The notes under the pieces were generated by a model. It had not been told where the DNA came from. It was given only the letters and a program-made list of their open reading frames with translations, and did not search any database. A DNA stretch of 5,138 bases from positions 45,527 through 50,664 of the forward strand of contig DJEN01000030.1 of NCBI GenBank assembly GCA_002431345.1, read 5' to 3'. The position numbers and the translations under genes are program-made. This DNA is from Megasphaera sp. UBA5897 (GTDB lineage: Bacteria > Bacillota > Negativicutes > Veillonellales > Megasphaeraceae). Below are positions 1 through 5,129 of this stretch, piece by piece. How positions within the stretch are numbered: the first letter of the stretch is position 1; each line of letters begins with the position of its first letter.

Positions 1-965
1 GTGCTGGAAACAGCACGCACGCCGGCAAATTCAGTAATCGTCGCACCAACAGGAATATTCGGCACTAATTTCCGTGCTTTATCCAAAATTTCGTTCATGC
101 CGGGAATAGTAACAGCCGTATCATCTTTTTCACTGTCATCTAAATCATGGGCATTCGGACCAACAAATACGTTGCCGTGCGTCGTCGCACAGACAAGAAT
201 CCCTTTCCCCATTTTGGACGGTGTCGGGAATACGGCACAGTGGACCAAATCCTTCTGCACCGTTTTATCAAAGAGAACATATTCGCCGCGGCGCGGATGA
301 ATCTGGAAGGAGTCATCGCCGGCCATCTTGCTGATTTCATCAGCATGAATTCCTGCCGCGTTGATGACATACTTCGTTTCAATCGTACCTTTGTCCGTTT
401 CGACTGCTTTGACAGCGCCGTTTTCTACGACAAAGCCCGTTACCTGACATTCACGGATAACTTCTGCCCCATTGATAACGGCATTTTCAGCAAATGCCAA
501 GGCCATGCCAAAAGGCCAGCAAATCCCGGCAGTCGGTGCCCACAATGCGCCTTTGACGTCTTTGCTGACATTAGGTTCAAATTCGCGTACTTTAGCGCCG
601 TCCCAAATTTCCAGCCCCGGAACGCCATTGTCCTGGCCGCGTTTTAACAATTCCTGCAGCGTTGCCATCTGTTCATCATCCAGTGCTGCAACCAACGAAC
701 CGGACCATTCAATATCCAAATCCAATTCATCTTTTAAATCATGATACATCGCATTGCCTTCTACATTCATACGCGCTTTCATGCTGCCTGTCGGTGCGTC
801 AAAACCGGCATGAAGAATCGCACTGTTGGCTTTCGTCGTGCCGGCAGCTAATTCTGGTTCCTGTTCTACTAACACGGCACGCAGATTATATTTTGCCAAT
901 TCGTGCAGAATGGCTGTGCCGGTAATACCGCCGCCAATGACGACGACATCTGCTTGTTTTGTCAT
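1..965 (-). CDS. FAD-dependent oxidoreductase, GlpA/LhgO-like (probable glycerol-3-phosphate dehydrogenase), 3' end outside window
   Basis: The minus strand is open from an ATG at 965 to the window edge, giving 321 residues without a stop. The protein opens with a Rossmann dinucleotide-binding fold: VVVIGGGITG at residues 7-16 with GGGxxG at 11-16, and an acidic residue (E34) ending the second strand, as expected for FAD. Further DAO-family features are TTKANSAILHAGFD (43-56), INAAGIHAD (201-209) and HPRRGEY (223-229). These match the COG0579 group (LhgO and the GlpA-like proteins of anaerobes), usually about 480-500 residues, often with a C-terminal iron-sulphur-type domain that would lie outside this window. 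Family membership is strong. The substrate, sn-glycerol 3-phosphate oxidised to dihydroxyacetone phosphate, is inferred from the neighbouring glpK and glpF and the shared promoter block. L-2-hydroxyglutarate oxidase activity is the main alternative. AAAGAGG at 974-980, 8 nt upstream, supports the start. Confidence 0.85.
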   Translation of the reverse strand, partial: MTKQADVVVIGGGITGTAILHELAKYNLRAVLVEQEPELAAGTTKANSAILHAGFDAPTGSMKARMNVEGNAMYHDLKDELDLDIEWSGSLVAALDDEQMATLQELLKRGQDNGVPGLEIWDGAKVREFEPNVSKDVKGALWAPTAGICWPFGMALAFAENAVINGAEVIRECQVTGFVVENGAVKAVETDKGTIETKYVINAAGIHADEISKMAGDDSFQIHPRRGEYVLFDKTVQKDLVHCAVFPTPSKMGKGILVCATTHGNVFVGPNAHDLDDSEKDDTAVTIPGMNEILDKARKLVPNIPVGATITEFAGVRAVSS

Positions 966-1002
966 GTTCACAACCTCTTTCTCTGTATAAATACCACTGC
1001 AT

Positions 1003-1027
1003 AACTTGTTTCTCTCTTTTACAAGTT
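1003..1027. repeat. 7-bp perfect inverted repeat in the oxidoreductase leader
   Basis: AACTTGT at 1003-1009 and ACAAGTT at 1021-1027 are perfect reverse complements separated by 11 nt. The right arm lies 3-9 bp beyond the TATAAT box at 1030-1035, so the dyad should cover the transcription start and the first 20 or so bases of the message. It could be a 5' stem of the leader RNA or a second operator. The glpK leader does not carry the same sequence. Confidence 0.4.
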
Positions 1028-1029
1028 GT

Positions 1030-1058
1030 ATTATATTAGCATTTGAAAATAATTGCAA
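1030..1058 (-). promoter_or_regulatory. Sigma-A-type promoter of the FAD oxidoreductase gene
   Basis: Read on the minus strand, TTGCAA (1058-1053) is a 4-of-6 match to the -35 box and TATAAT (1035-1030) is a perfect -10 box, with 17 bp between them. Transcription would begin near 1023, giving a leader of about 60 nt before the ATG at 965. The same boxes at the same spacing occur upstream of glpK. Confidence 0.75.
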
Positions 1059-1071
1059 TACTATTTTTACA
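1044..1071 (-). promoter_or_regulatory. Putative glp operator overlapping the -35 of the oxidoreductase promoter
   Basis: In plus-strand reading, TGAAAATAATTGCAATA at 1044-1060 is identical over 17 nt to 3693-3709 upstream of glpK, and TTTTACA follows at 1065-1071 after four variable bases, as it does there. The block has dyad character: the palindrome ATTGCAAT in the middle, with TGAAAA on one side and TTTTACA (reverse complement TGTAAAA) on the other. Its position over and just upstream of the -35 suits a repressor or a regulator that competes with polymerase. Binding by the SorC-family protein at 3893-4858 is inferred. Confidence 0.6.
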
Positions 1072-1235
1072 AAATTCCATGTGCTGTGCATATATATTTT
1101 TCGCATAAAAAAGCAACCATATATACCGTTTTGCATGATATGAAATTTTGTCCATTATAGTAAAACATTTTTCCTATCTTTTGTAAAAAAGAATCAGCAC
1201 ATAAAGATTTTTCTCTGTATTCCTCTATTTGCCAT

Positions 1236-1285
1236 AAAAAACGGACCTCCTACCGTTAGATTTTCTGTCTAACAACAGGAGGTCC
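1236..1285 (-). terminator. Rho-independent terminator downstream of glpF
   Basis: GGACCTCCT (1243-1251) pairs perfectly with AGGAGGTCC (1277-1285), and GTTAGA (1255-1260) with TCTAAC (1268-1273), closing a 7-nt loop. The three positions between the two stems are C-A mismatches in plus-strand RNA but G-U wobble pairs in minus-strand RNA, giving a continuous stem of 18 pairs only for transcription coming from glpF. Six A residues at 1236-1241 become the U tract on the minus strand. It starts about 25 bases past the glpF stop. Confidence 0.92.
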
Positions 1286-1309
1286 ACTCAACAGTCCTTT
1301 AACACGGCA

Positions 1310-2035
1310 TCAAAATACATGTACTGCCGCAGCTACGACATAGGCAAGCAGTGCGCCTACCAACGGAGCTGCTACAGGAACCCAGGCATAGGCCCAATCC
1401 GAACCGCCTTTGCCGGCAATCGGCAAAATAGCGTGTGCAATACGCGGACCCAAATCTCGAGCCGGGTTCATTGCGTATCCCGTAGGCCCGCCTAAGCTCA
1501 TGCCCAGCGCCCAGATTAAAACGCCGACAATGTACGGCCCAAGGCCTGCGGGAATGGCGCCGACTTTATTGGAAAAAATCATCCAAATAACAAACATCAA
1601 GAAAAATGTTGCAATGACTTCACACAAGAAGTTAAGCGGATAATTGCGGATAGCCGGTGCCGTGCAGAAAATACCCAGCTTAGCAGCTTTATCTTCCGTT
1701 TTTTCCCAATGAGGCAGATATGCCAGCCAGACCAATGCGGCACCGCAGATACCGCCGAGAATCTGAATCACAGATGTAGCAGCAAACTGTTCCCATGTAT
1801 AAATGCCAATCATCGTTTTGCCCAGCGTAACAGCCGGATTCAAGTCTCCCTGCGGTGCGCCGAGTGTCGTCGCAGTAAATACGCCCAGCGTAACCGCAAA
1901 GCCCCATCCGGCAGTAATACAAATCCAGCCGCCGTTCTGTCCTTTAGAGCCCGTCAGCGTATTGCAGGCACAAACCCCGCACCCAAAAACCATCAATACC
2001 ATCGTACCAAAAAATTCACCTAACAAATTGTCCAT
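1310..2035 (-). CDS. glpF: Glycerol uptake facilitator (aquaglyceroporin, MIP family)
   Basis: This 241-residue inner-membrane channel lets glycerol diffuse into the cell, where GlpK traps it as glycerol 3-phosphate. Both MIP half-helix signatures are present: NPA at residues 66-68 (GDLNPAVTLG) and NPA at 190-192 followed by R193 and D194 (NPARDLGPR). The Asp after NPAR is the usual mark of glycerol facilitators as opposed to water channels. W44 and R193 correspond to the Trp and Arg of the E. coli selectivity filter, and Y187 sits where E. coli has Phe. Six hydrophobic spans lie near residues 6-25, 40-59, 86-105, 138-156, 166-185 and 216-238. The His before the first NPA in many relatives is Asp (D64) here. 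I chose the ATG at 2035 because AGGTG at 2043-2047 lies 7 nt upstream; the in-frame ATG at 2041 is too close to it, and a TTG at 2062 would precede it. The gene follows glpK by 58 bp and ends at a terminator. Confidence 0.95.
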   Translation of the reverse strand: MDNLLGEFFGTMVLMVFGCGVCACNTLTGSKGQNGGWICITAGWGFAVTLGVFTATTLGAPQGDLNPAVTLGKTMIGIYTWEQFAATSVIQILGGICGAALVWLAYLPHWEKTEDKAAKLGIFCTAPAIRNYPLNFLCEVIATFFLMFVIWMIFSNKVGAIPAGLGPYIVGVLIWALGMSLGGPTGYAMNPARDLGPRIAHAILPIAGKGGSDWAYAWVPVAAPLVGALLAYVVAAAVHVF

Positions 2036-2042
2036 CGTCATA

Positions 2043-2047
2043 CACCT
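2043..2047 (-). promoter_or_regulatory. Ribosome-binding site that decides the glpF start
   Basis: AGGTG on the minus strand leaves 7 nt to the ATG at 2035 but only 1 nt to the ATG at 2041, and it lies inside the reading frame opened by the TTG at 2062. The protein therefore most likely begins MDNLLGEFFG, which also puts the first membrane helix right at the N terminus, as in other GlpF proteins. Confidence 0.6.
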
Positions 2048-2093
2048 GCTTTCTGAATACAAGAATGTTTACACCTGTGCGCGCACAGCAAAA

Positions 2094-3596
2094 TTACTCT
2101 TCATCATCCAGCCAATGCATAGCGTGTTTTACGGCTTTACGCCAGCCTTTGTAATAGGCGGCTGCTTTTTCCGGATTCATTTCCGGCACAAACCGATTCT
2201 GCAGTTTCCAACTATGGCGAAGTTCATCTTTTGATTTCCAAACACCGACTGCCAGCCCTGCCAAGTATGCCGCGCCTAACGCTGTCGTTTCGATAACCTG
2301 CGGCCGGTCTACGGGCACGCCGAGCATATCTGCCTGGAACTGCATGAGCATGTTGTTGGCAACCGCGCCGCCGTCTACTTTCAGTGAAGCCAGTTTGATG
2401 CCCGAATCGGCTTCCATTGCACTCAATACATCTTTCGTCTGATATGCCATGGAATCCAACGTCGCCCGTACAATATGAGATTTTTTCGTACCGCGCGTAA
2501 TGCCGATAATCAAACCTCTGGCATCCATATCCCAGTACGGAGCCCCTAAGCCAACAAAGGCCGGTACTACATATACGCCATCCGAATCAGGTACCCGTTT
2601 GGCTACCCATTCCGAATCCGGTGCCGTATCAATCATGCGCAGGCCGTCACGAAGCCATTGAATAGCCGACCCTGCTACAAAGATAGACCCTTCCAATGCA
2701 TATTCGACTTTTCCATCCAGCCCCCAGGCAATCGTCGTTACCAAACCGTTTTTAGAGGCAATCGGTTCTGTCCCCGTATTCATGAGCATAAAGCAGCCTG
2801 TACCGTAAGTGTTTTTAGCCATGCCCGGTTCATAGCACGTCTGCCCAAATAACGCAGCCTGCTGGTCACCGGCTGCACCGGCAATCTTAACAGGCACGCC
2901 AAGAATAGACGGCTGTGTATAACCGTAAACATCACTGGACGGACGCACTTCCGGCAGCATGCTCTTGGGCACTGTCAAATACTTCAAAAGCTGATCATCC
3001 CACTGCAGCGTCTTAATATTAAACATCAGCGTACGTGACGCATTGGAGTAATCCGTTACATGAACCTGATTGCCTGTCAGTTTCCAAATCAGCCAGGAAT
3101 CAATCGTCCCAAAAAGAAGTTCGCCTTTTTCCGCTTTTTCACGAGCCCCTTCGACATGATCCAAAATCCATTTTACCTTAGTCCCGGAAAAATATGCATC
3201 AATGACCAAACCCGTTTTTTCTTTAAATTCGTCTACCAATCCCTGTTGTTTCAGCTCTTCACAAATCGGCGCTGTCTGGCGGGACTGCCAGACAATAGCA
3301 TTATAAATCGGGCATCCTGTTGTTTTGTCCCAGACTACCGTCGTTTCACGCTGGTTGGTAATCCCGATGGCTGCAATATCGGCTCCTGTCAAGCCGCTCT
3401 GTTCCAATGCGCTTTGCATAACTTCCATCATGGTATGCAAAATTTCATTGGCATCATGTTCTACCCAGCCCGGCTTAGGAAAATGCTGTGTAAATTCCTT
3501 TTGGCTGACACTGACAATACGGGATTCTTCATCAAAAATAATTGCACGGTTACTTGTCGTGCCGGCATCCAATGCCATAACATACTTCTTTTCCAT
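2094..3596 (-). CDS. glpK: Glycerol kinase (FGGY family)
   Basis: This cytoplasmic enzyme phosphorylates glycerol with ATP to sn-glycerol 3-phosphate, the committing step of the pathway. At 500 residues it is full length. The N-terminal phosphate loop DAGTTSNR is at 10-17; the glycerol contacts R83, E84, Y135 and catalytic D244 (in GDQQ) fall at or within one residue of the E. coli positions. Both FGGY signatures are visible, near 135-147 (YFSGTK then W143) and 361-381. The loop before the GDQQ strand (about 226-236) has no His, so the HPr phosphorylation site known from enterococcal GlpK is missing; it is also too short for the GKGGTR loop that binds fructose 1,6-bisphosphate in E. coli. The ATG at 3596 has AAGGAG (3606-3611) 9 nt upstream. 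glpK is first in a glpK-glpF operon, with its promoter at 3679-3707. Confidence 0.98.
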   Translation of the reverse strand: MEKKYVMALDAGTTSNRAIIFDEESRIVSVSQKEFTQHFPKPGWVEHDANEILHTMMEVMQSALEQSGLTGADIAAIGITNQRETTVVWDKTTGCPIYNAIVWQSRQTAPICEELKQQGLVDEFKEKTGLVIDAYFSGTKVKWILDHVEGAREKAEKGELLFGTIDSWLIWKLTGNQVHVTDYSNASRTLMFNIKTLQWDDQLLKYLTVPKSMLPEVRPSSDVYGYTQPSILGVPVKIAGAAGDQQAALFGQTCYEPGMAKNTYGTGCFMLMNTGTEPIASKNGLVTTIAWGLDGKVEYALEGSIFVAGSAIQWLRDGLRMIDTAPDSEWVAKRVPDSDGVYVVPAFVGLGAPYWDMDARGLIIGITRGTKKSHIVRATLDSMAYQTKDVLSAMEADSGIKLASLKVDGGAVANNMLMQFQADMLGVPVDRPQVIETTALGAAYLAGLAVGVWKSKDELRHSWKLQNRFVPEMNPEKAAAYYKGWRKAVKHAMHWLDDEE

Positions 3597-3678
3597 TACT
3601 TCGTTCTCCTTTCCAATACACCTAAAATTTCTCTCTTTCTACTTTCGCATTGAACATACAAGCGTATGCGTTGCCTTC

Positions 3679-3707
3679 ATTATATGGGCTGATGAAAATA
3701 ATTGCAA
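3679..3707 (-). promoter_or_regulatory. Sigma-A-type promoter of glpK-glpF
   Basis: On the minus strand, TTGCAA (3707-3702) and TATAAT (3684-3679) are separated by 17 bp, the same arrangement as at the oxidoreductase promoter. Transcription would begin near 3672, about 75 nt before the glpK ATG. The leader shows no terminator or antiterminator pair of the kind used by GlpP-controlled glp operons, so control is more likely at initiation. Confidence 0.75.
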
Positions 3708-3720
3708 TATAAATTTTACA
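3693..3720 (-). promoter_or_regulatory. Putative glp operator overlapping the -35 of the glpK promoter
   Basis: This is the second copy of the 17-nt block (3693-3709), with TTTTACA at 3714-3720 at the same distance as in the copy at 1044-1071. The four bases between the two parts differ between copies, which suggests that the conserved bases are under selection and are not just a recent duplication. The nearby divergent SorC-family gene is the natural source of a binding protein. Confidence 0.6.
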
Positions 3721-3784
3721 TTTTTGCATTTATGATATAACATATATACTTTGTATCTATTTTGCGCAACATAAAAACGAACAG

Positions 3785-3804
3785 TTACAATTATTGTACA
3801 ATTG
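3785..3804. promoter_or_regulatory. Dyad-rich possible operator upstream of the regulator promoter
   Basis: Overlapping palindromes are packed here: ACAATTATTGT (3787-3797), ATTGTACAAT (3793-3802) and the arms CAATT (3788-3792) and AATTG (3800-3804). TTACAATTATTGTACA at 3785-3800 resembles the complement of the glpK/oxidoreductase operator (TTGCAATTATTTTCA), sharing the core CAATTATT. It lies just upstream of the regulator's -35, which would suit autoregulation. The match is imperfect and the DNA is AT-rich, so this is tentative. Confidence 0.4.
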
Positions 3805-3808
3805 ACTC

Positions 3809-3838
3809 TTGCCAATTCTGTCATAACAATGCGATAAT
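3809..3838 (+). promoter_or_regulatory. Probable promoter of the SorC-family regulator gene
   Basis: TTGCCA (3809-3814, 5 of 6 to the -35 consensus) and GATAAT (3833-3838, 5 of 6 to the -10 consensus) are separated by 18 bp. Transcription would start near 3845, about 48 nt before the TTG start. A TTGACT at 3802-3807 looks like a better -35 but stands 25 bp from the -10. Confidence 0.6.
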
Positions 3839-3881
3839 ATACGTATATAAAAGTAGTGTATACCATATAACAGGACAAGGT

Positions 3882-3886
3882 AGGTG
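3882..3886 (+). promoter_or_regulatory. Ribosome-binding site that favours a TTG start for the regulator
   Basis: AGGTG ends 6 nt before TTG at 3893. The alternative GTG at 3884 lies inside this element and has only AAGG 3 nt before it, so TTG is the better-supported initiation codon. No ATG is available in frame ahead of the DNA-binding domain. Confidence 0.55.
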
Positions 3887-3892
3887 TTTCCA

Positions 3893-4858
3893 TTGCCTAT
3901 AAATAAAAACAAAACGGCCATCAGCGCTGCCAAACTCTATTATCAGTCCGGTTACAGCCAATCCGAGATTGCCAAAGAACTCGGCCTGTCCCGGCCGTCT
4001 GTTTCTCGGCTGCTGCAATATGCCAAGGATATGGGCTTTGTCCGCATTGAAATTTTTGATCCCATCGAAGACCAAAGCCATTTGGCACAAAAAGTCGCTG
4101 CGGTCTATCAACTGAAAGACGTCTGCATCGCCAATGCGCCGATTGAAAATGAAGAAGACATCAAAAAATATATCGGCCGCCGCGGCGCATCGTATCTCAA
4201 CGACATCGTCCAAGACGGCGACATCATCGGCGTCGGCTGGGGCACAACGCTCCACTGCCTCTGCCATGCACTCGTATCGCATCCGCTGCGGGGCGCGCAA
4301 ATCGTACAGCTCGAAGGGGGAATCACCCTTTCCAGCAGTGAAACCTATGCCAATGAAATCTTGGAACGATTTGCCAAAAATTATGAAACCATCGCCCAGT
4401 ACCTTCCCCTTCCCGTATTGTTTGATTCCAAAGAAGTAAAAGAAATGGTCTACCGGGACCGCCATATCCATCGGGTACTAGAACTGGGCCGCAATGCCAA
4501 CATTGCCATTTTCAGTGTCGGTACAGTACGCGACAATGCCCTCTTTTTCCAGTTAGGCTATGCAGATCCTAAGGAGAAAGAATACTTGAAAGCCAATGCC
4601 GTCGGCGATATCTGCTCCCGTTTTTTTGACAAAAACGGCAATATTTCCAGCAAAGAACTCAATGACCGCACAGTCGGCATCGAACTGGAATGGCTGCGGC
4701 ACAAAGAATACAGTATCCTCCTTTCCGGCGGCGAAGCCAAAATCGCCAGTATTCACGCAGCCCTCAAAGGCGGCTACGCCAACGTCCTCATTACCGATCA
4801 ATTTACAGCCCAAAAGCTGCTTTCTTATGCAGCCTTAGAACAGCCACACAAACTATAA
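3893..4858 (+). CDS. SorC-family (DeoR/CggR-like) transcriptional regulator, probable regulator of the glp genes
   Basis: The 321-residue protein has the SorC-family layout: an N-terminal helix-turn-helix (about 10-55; recognition region SQSEIAKELGLSRPSVSRLL at 22-41) and a C-terminal sugar-phosphate-binding domain of the NagB/RpiA-like fold. Landmarks of that domain are GVGWGTT (113-119), VQLEGGI (138-144), SVGTV (208-212), VGDICSRFFD (237-246) and the closing GGYANVLITD (293-302). The length is normal for the family, whose members usually sense phosphorylated sugars. Its divergent placement beside glpK, and the repeated operator-like block at the glpK and oxidoreductase promoters, suggest it controls this pathway with a phosphorylated metabolite such as glycerol 3-phosphate as effector; that is inference. 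Family assignment is firm, the target is not. TTG at 3893 is chosen because AGGTG is 6 nt upstream; GTG at 3884 is the alternative and adds three residues. The gene is monocistronic, with a terminator 20 bases past the stop. Confidence 0.9.
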   Translation: MPINKNKTAISAAKLYYQSGYSQSEIAKELGLSRPSVSRLLQYAKDMGFVRIEIFDPIEDQSHLAQKVAAVYQLKDVCIANAPIENEEDIKKYIGRRGASYLNDIVQDGDIIGVGWGTTLHCLCHALVSHPLRGAQIVQLEGGITLSSSETYANEILERFAKNYETIAQYLPLPVLFDSKEVKEMVYRDRHIHRVLELGRNANIAIFSVGTVRDNALFFQLGYADPKEKEYLKANAVGDICSRFFDKNGNISSKELNDRTVGIELEWLRHKEYSILLSGGEAKIASIHAALKGGYANVLITDQFTAQKLLSYAALEQPHKL

Positions 4859-4877
4859 TGACAATTTGTATAATATG

Positions 4878-4931
4878 AAACGAGCAAAGTCACAAACAGC
4901 ATCTGCTGACATGATTTTGCTCGTTTTTTTT
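4878..4931 (+). terminator. Rho-independent terminator of the regulator gene
   Basis: AAACGAGCAAA (4878-4888) pairs with TTTGCTCGTTT (4916-4926), followed by an uninterrupted run of T at 4924-4931. GTCA (4889-4892) and TGAC (4907-4910) and an inner CAGCA/TGCTG can add pairs inside the long loop. The T tract on the plus strand and only three A on the other side point to plus-strand use. Confidence 0.9.
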
Positions 4932-4932
4932 A

Positions 4933-4949
4933 GTAAACATACTGTTTAC
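4933..4949. repeat. Perfect 7-bp palindrome directly after the terminator
   Basis: GTAAACA (4933-4939) and TGTTTAC (4943-4949) are perfect complements around a 3-nt centre. It abuts the T tract of the terminator and precedes the larger hairpin element. It may be the outer edge of that repeat, a back-up hairpin or a protein-binding site; nothing here decides between them. Confidence 0.4.
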
Positions 4950-4950
4950 A

Positions 4951-5017
4951 TCGGCGTATGTACTTTTTCTTTCTGTGCGGCCAGAAAGAAAAGTACCAAA
5001 AAGAAAGAAGCCGCCGA
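4951..5017. repeat. Long imperfect hairpin, candidate dispersed intergenic repeat
   Basis: The inner stem joins 4960-4975 to 4982-4996: fifteen pairs with a single bulged T in the run of T on the left arm, closing a 6-nt loop (TGCGGC). An outer stem joins TCGGCG (4951-4956) to CGCCGA (5012-5017). The strong internal symmetry, lack of a U tract and position after a terminator resemble REP/MITE-like non-coding repeats. Reading frames across it give low-complexity peptides rich in Lys or Phe, typical of spurious translation of such repeats. From memory, similar GTACTTTT...AAAAGTAC hairpins recur in intergenic DNA of related genomes, but I could not check this. Confidence 0.6.
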
Positions 5018-5055
5018 CCAGAACTCCCGCTCCCTTGCCAGCCAAAGGGCTTACT

Positions 5056-5129
5056 AAACGGTTGTAAGCTTGACGGGGCGGTGGAGTGCTGCAAAAGAAG
5101 TCACGTTGCTGCAGCCAGCACAACCGTTT
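5056..5129. repeat. Second inverted-repeat module, possibly the other end of the same element
   Basis: AAACGGTTGT (5056-5065) and ACAACCGTTT (5120-5129) are perfect 10-bp inverted repeats 54 nt apart. Inside, GTGCTG (5086-5091) pairs with CAGCAC (5116-5121), which overlaps the outer arm by two bases, and GCTGCAGC (5108-5115) is self-complementary. No coding function is visible. The right border cannot be fixed because the window ends nine bases later. Confidence 0.5.

Larger units (their letters stand above)
966..1309. other. AT-rich intergenic region between glpF and the oxidoreductase gene
   Basis: This 344-bp gap has no credible gene. From right to left (the direction of transcription) it holds the glpF terminator (1236-1285), about 160 bp of very AT-rich DNA with no feature I can name (roughly 1072-1235), the oxidoreductase promoter with its putative operator (1030-1071), a leader inverted repeat (1003-1027) and the ribosome-binding site (974-980). 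The terminator followed by a separate promoter means the oxidoreductase is probably its own transcription unit and not a simple extension of the glpK-glpF operon. Confidence 0.7.

Noticed and set aside
147..647. Plus-strand reading frame of 166 codons opposite the oxidoreductase gene
   Set aside because: It is antisense to a continuous, motif-bearing FAD protein and has no recognisable domain or ribosome-binding site.
1085..1127. TATATAT/ATATATA inverted arms in the glpF-oxidoreductase gap
   Set aside because: Simple alternating AT sequence pairs with itself readily; there is no GC content or conserved partner to suggest function.
2036..2062. Nine-residue N-terminal extension of GlpF from a TTG at 2062 (or two residues from the ATG at 2041)
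   Set aside because: The extension runs through the likely ribosome-binding site and has no such site of its own. The ATG at 2041 is only 1 nt from AGGTG.
3597..3672. GlpP-type antiterminator or riboswitch in the glpK leader
   Set aside because: The leader is about 75 nt and contains only short dyads such as CGCAT/ATGCG and CATAC/GTATG, with no hairpin followed by a U tract and no alternative pairing I could find.
3762..3769. TTGCGCAA palindrome as a further operator or catabolite-control (cre) site
   Set aside because: It is only 8 bp, lacks the flanking TGAAAA/TTTTACA arms and does not fit the cre consensus; such palindromes are expected by chance in this region.
3821..4471. Minus-strand reading frame of 216 codons opposite the regulator
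   Set aside because: It is the shadow of the well-supported SorC-family gene and runs into the promoter region; no motif supports it.
4866..5123. Two short reading frames over the 3' repeat, one on each strand (about 63 and 77 residues)
   Set aside because: They read through the terminator and hairpin arms, give low-complexity Lys- or Phe-rich peptides, have no ribosome-binding site and resemble no family known to me.
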